Assembly: GCF_009392895.1 (NCBI RefSeq)
Contig: NZ_CP045488.1
Span: 1,798,001 to 1,862,000, forward strand
Length of the DNA: 64,000 bases
Direction of reading: 5' to 3'
Source: Natronorubrum aibiense
GTDB lineage: Archaea > Halobacteriota > Halobacteria > Halobacteriales > Natrialbaceae
The position numbers and the translations under genes were made by a program. Under the pieces are notes generated by a model. It saw nothing but the letters and a program-made list of their open reading frames with translations, made no database searches and was not told the DNA's origin. Of this stretch, positions 62,670-64,000 are shown one piece after another (position 1 is the stretch's first letter; every line of letters begins with the position of its first letter).

Positions 62670-63275
62670 GTGGGACTGTACGAACGGTATCTCGCCCTCC
62701 GGATTCGCCGTCACGACGGTGAACCGCCGGATCACATCGCGCTCGTGATCACCGAACGCGACCTCCTCGAGCGTGGCGCCTACGAGACGCTGACGGACTT
62801 TTTCGACTGGGCGTTCGAGTACGCCTCGCAGGTTACCGTCTACGTCAGCGTCCTCGACGCTGCGGCCGTCCCCGCCTTGCGCCGCGAACTCGAGACGATC
62901 GACGCACCACAGGAGGTGGCCGTCCGCGGCCCCGACGATCGGACGCGTGCGGACGCGCCGATCCGCATCGGGATCGGACTCGGCGGCAAACACGAGTTTA
63001 CCAGCGCGGTTCGGACGCTCGCCGAACACGTCGAGGCGGGCGAGCTCGAGCCCGACGACATCGACGCCGATCGGGTCGAAGACCACCTCATCTTCCCTTC
63101 GGAGCCGGATCTCGTGATCAAAACCGGTGCGGAGCGCCTCTCCGATTTCATGATCTGGCAGTCGGTCTACTCGGAGCTGTACTTCACCGACGTCAACTGG
63201 CGGGACTTCCGCAAGCGTGACTTCCTGCGCGCGGTACTCGAGTACTGTAACCGTTCCCGTCGGTTCGGTCGGTAA
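62670..63275 (+). CDS. cis-Prenyltransferase-like protein lacking the catalytic Asp motif (NgBR-like)
   Basis: 201 residues from GTG 62670 (MGLYERYLALRIRRHDGEPP). It has the UppS fold: IRIGIGLGGKHEFTSAV (counterpart of LNIALAYGGRSQLLEAI), KTGAERLSDFMIWQSVYSELYF and NWRDFRKRDFLRAV. The position of H-x-x-x-x-M-D-G-N-x-R reads HIALVITERDLLERG, so the Mg-binding Asp is missing. The protein ends RRFGR, keeping the C-terminal R-x-G that completes the partner site in dimers. This is the pattern of the non-catalytic subunit (NgBR/Nus1) of heteromeric cis-prenyltransferases. The catalytic-type gene is convergent, 85 bases away. Confidence 0.85.
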   Translation: MGLYERYLALRIRRHDGEPPDHIALVITERDLLERGAYETLTDFFDWAFEYASQVTVYVSVLDAAAVPALRRELETIDAPQEVAVRGPDDRTRADAPIRIGIGLGGKHEFTSAVRTLAEHVEAGELEPDDIDADRVEDHLIFPSEPDLVIKTGAERLSDFMIWQSVYSELYFTDVNWRDFRKRDFLRAVLEYCNRSRRFGR

Positions 63276-63360
63276 CGCGGGCGGTCAGCACTCCGGGCGA
63301 TGGACGACACGTCTCAGCGTTCTGAACCCTGCTCTACAACCCGTGTGACGTTTCTCAGTC

Positions 63361-64000
63361 TCAGTCGGCGGTCTGACCGCTCGAGTCGAGCCCGTCGCCG
63401 GAGTCGGCGTCGAGACCGGACAATTCCTCGGGCGTGGGCTGTTCGGCCGTTGGCAGCGAGTCGCGGAACCGTTCGACGACCGATTTGGCCTCGACGAGTT
63501 CGGGCTCGCTGATCGCTCCGAGCAAGGCGATGGCTCGGCGGGCGCGAGTCCGTCGCCACGACTCCTCGCGGTGTTCGTACGTGCGAATCCCACGCAGGAA
63601 GTCCGTCTTCGAGAACTCCGGCCAGTAGGGCGTACAGAAGAAGACCGCGGCCTCGTTGCCGTTTGCGTGCCACGGCAGGAAGTTCGAGGTGCGCTCGTCG
63701 CCCCCTGTCCGAATAATGAGATCGACGTCGCGAACTGGCTGGTCGTAGAGTCGGTTTTCGATCGTCTCAACGTCGATCTCGTCGGGCTCGAGCTCGCCCG
63801 CCTCGACGTCGGTGGCAACGCCGTTGATCGCCTCGAGCAACTGTGAGCGGCCGCCGTAGGCCAGCGCAATGTTGAGCACGAACTGATCGTAGCCGCGGGT
63901 TTGCGCTTCGGCGTAGTCGACGGCCTCTTGCACGCGCTCGGGCAGCCGGTCGACTTCGCCGATCGCGCGGATGCGGACCTCGTTGTCGTGGACGCGGTCG
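63361..64000 (-). CDS. uppS: Undecaprenyl/polyprenyl diphosphate synthase, C-terminal part (5' end outside window)
   Basis: The frame runs off the right edge; 212 codons plus stop are visible. Conserved parts: RIRAIGEVDRLPERVQEAVD, LNIALAYGGRSQLLEAINGV, DLIIRTGGDERTSNFLPW (both IPP-diphosphate Arg), and TPYWPEFSKTDFLRGI. The N-terminal M-D-G-N motif is outside the window. It would build cis-polyprenyl (dolichyl-type) diphosphate for N-glycosylation. After the FLRGI helix the tail does not have the usual RRFG; instead it has a long acidic end (SGLDADSGDGLDSSGQTAD). The R-x-G may be supplied by the neighbour at 62670. Confidence 0.94.
   Translation of the reverse strand, partial: DRVHDNEVRIRAIGEVDRLPERVQEAVDYAEAQTRGYDQFVLNIALAYGGRSQLLEAINGVATDVEAGELEPDEIDVETIENRLYDQPVRDVDLIIRTGGDERTSNFLPWHANGNEAAVFFCTPYWPEFSKTDFLRGIRTYEHREESWRRTRARRAIALLGAISEPELVEAKSVVERFRDSLPTAEQPTPEELSGLDADSGDGLDSSGQTAD

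Overview
This window is chromosomal DNA from an extremely halophilic archaeon, probably of the Natrialbales. The reasons are high GC with GTC/GAC/GAG-rich codons, strongly acidic proteins, Tat-type lipoproteins, an Orc1/Cdc6 with ORB repeats, archaeal DnaG, a UbaA-type SAMP-activating enzyme, a FolC-FolP fusion and many haloarchaea-only small proteins. I saw no tRNA, rRNA or CRISPR array.

Layout. 1-13 kb: the end of pdxS, then a segment (1.8-11.4 kb) bounded by two near-identical IS1341-type tnpB elements. It holds thrB, a large chemotaxis transducer, a divergent solute-binding lipoprotein with a broken copy of its own 5' end in front of it, and a polysaccharide deacetylase. 13-25 kb: FAD oxidoreductase, small conserved proteins, an HTH/zinc protein, an ABC ATPase-permease pair, a TrmB regulator divergent from a copper amine oxidase, a UreH-like membrane protein and a REC-PAS-PAS histidine kinase. 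25-38 kb: carB, a second ABC set, folCP, an aldo/keto reductase. 38.2-40.1 kb: a complete IS200/IS605 element (tnpA plus tnpB) next to a BASS-family transporter. 41-55 kb: Nudix, FAU-1, PrsW, riboflavin synthase, an M24-like protein overlapping a UvrD/Rep helicase, ubaA, an internally duplicated membrane protein, an atypical SDR, and an SSS symporter with its DUF3311 partner.

55-61 kb is a replication module: dnaG, five ORB-like repeats, orc1/cdc6, four more ORBs, a third tnpB element, an AT-rich stretch, and an inverted ORB. The repeat geometry suggests a replication origin into which a tnpB element has inserted.

61-64 kb is polyprenyl metabolism: a DUF92 (VTE6-like) membrane protein, a cis-prenyltransferase-like protein that lacks the catalytic DGN motif but keeps a C-terminal RxG, and the 3' part of a catalytic-type UppS that lacks that RxG. 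This mirrors the DHDDS/NgBR two-subunit enzyme and is the most interesting candidate system here, together with the interrupted origin and the set of four TnpB proteins, three of which lack the usual RuvC-II glutamate.
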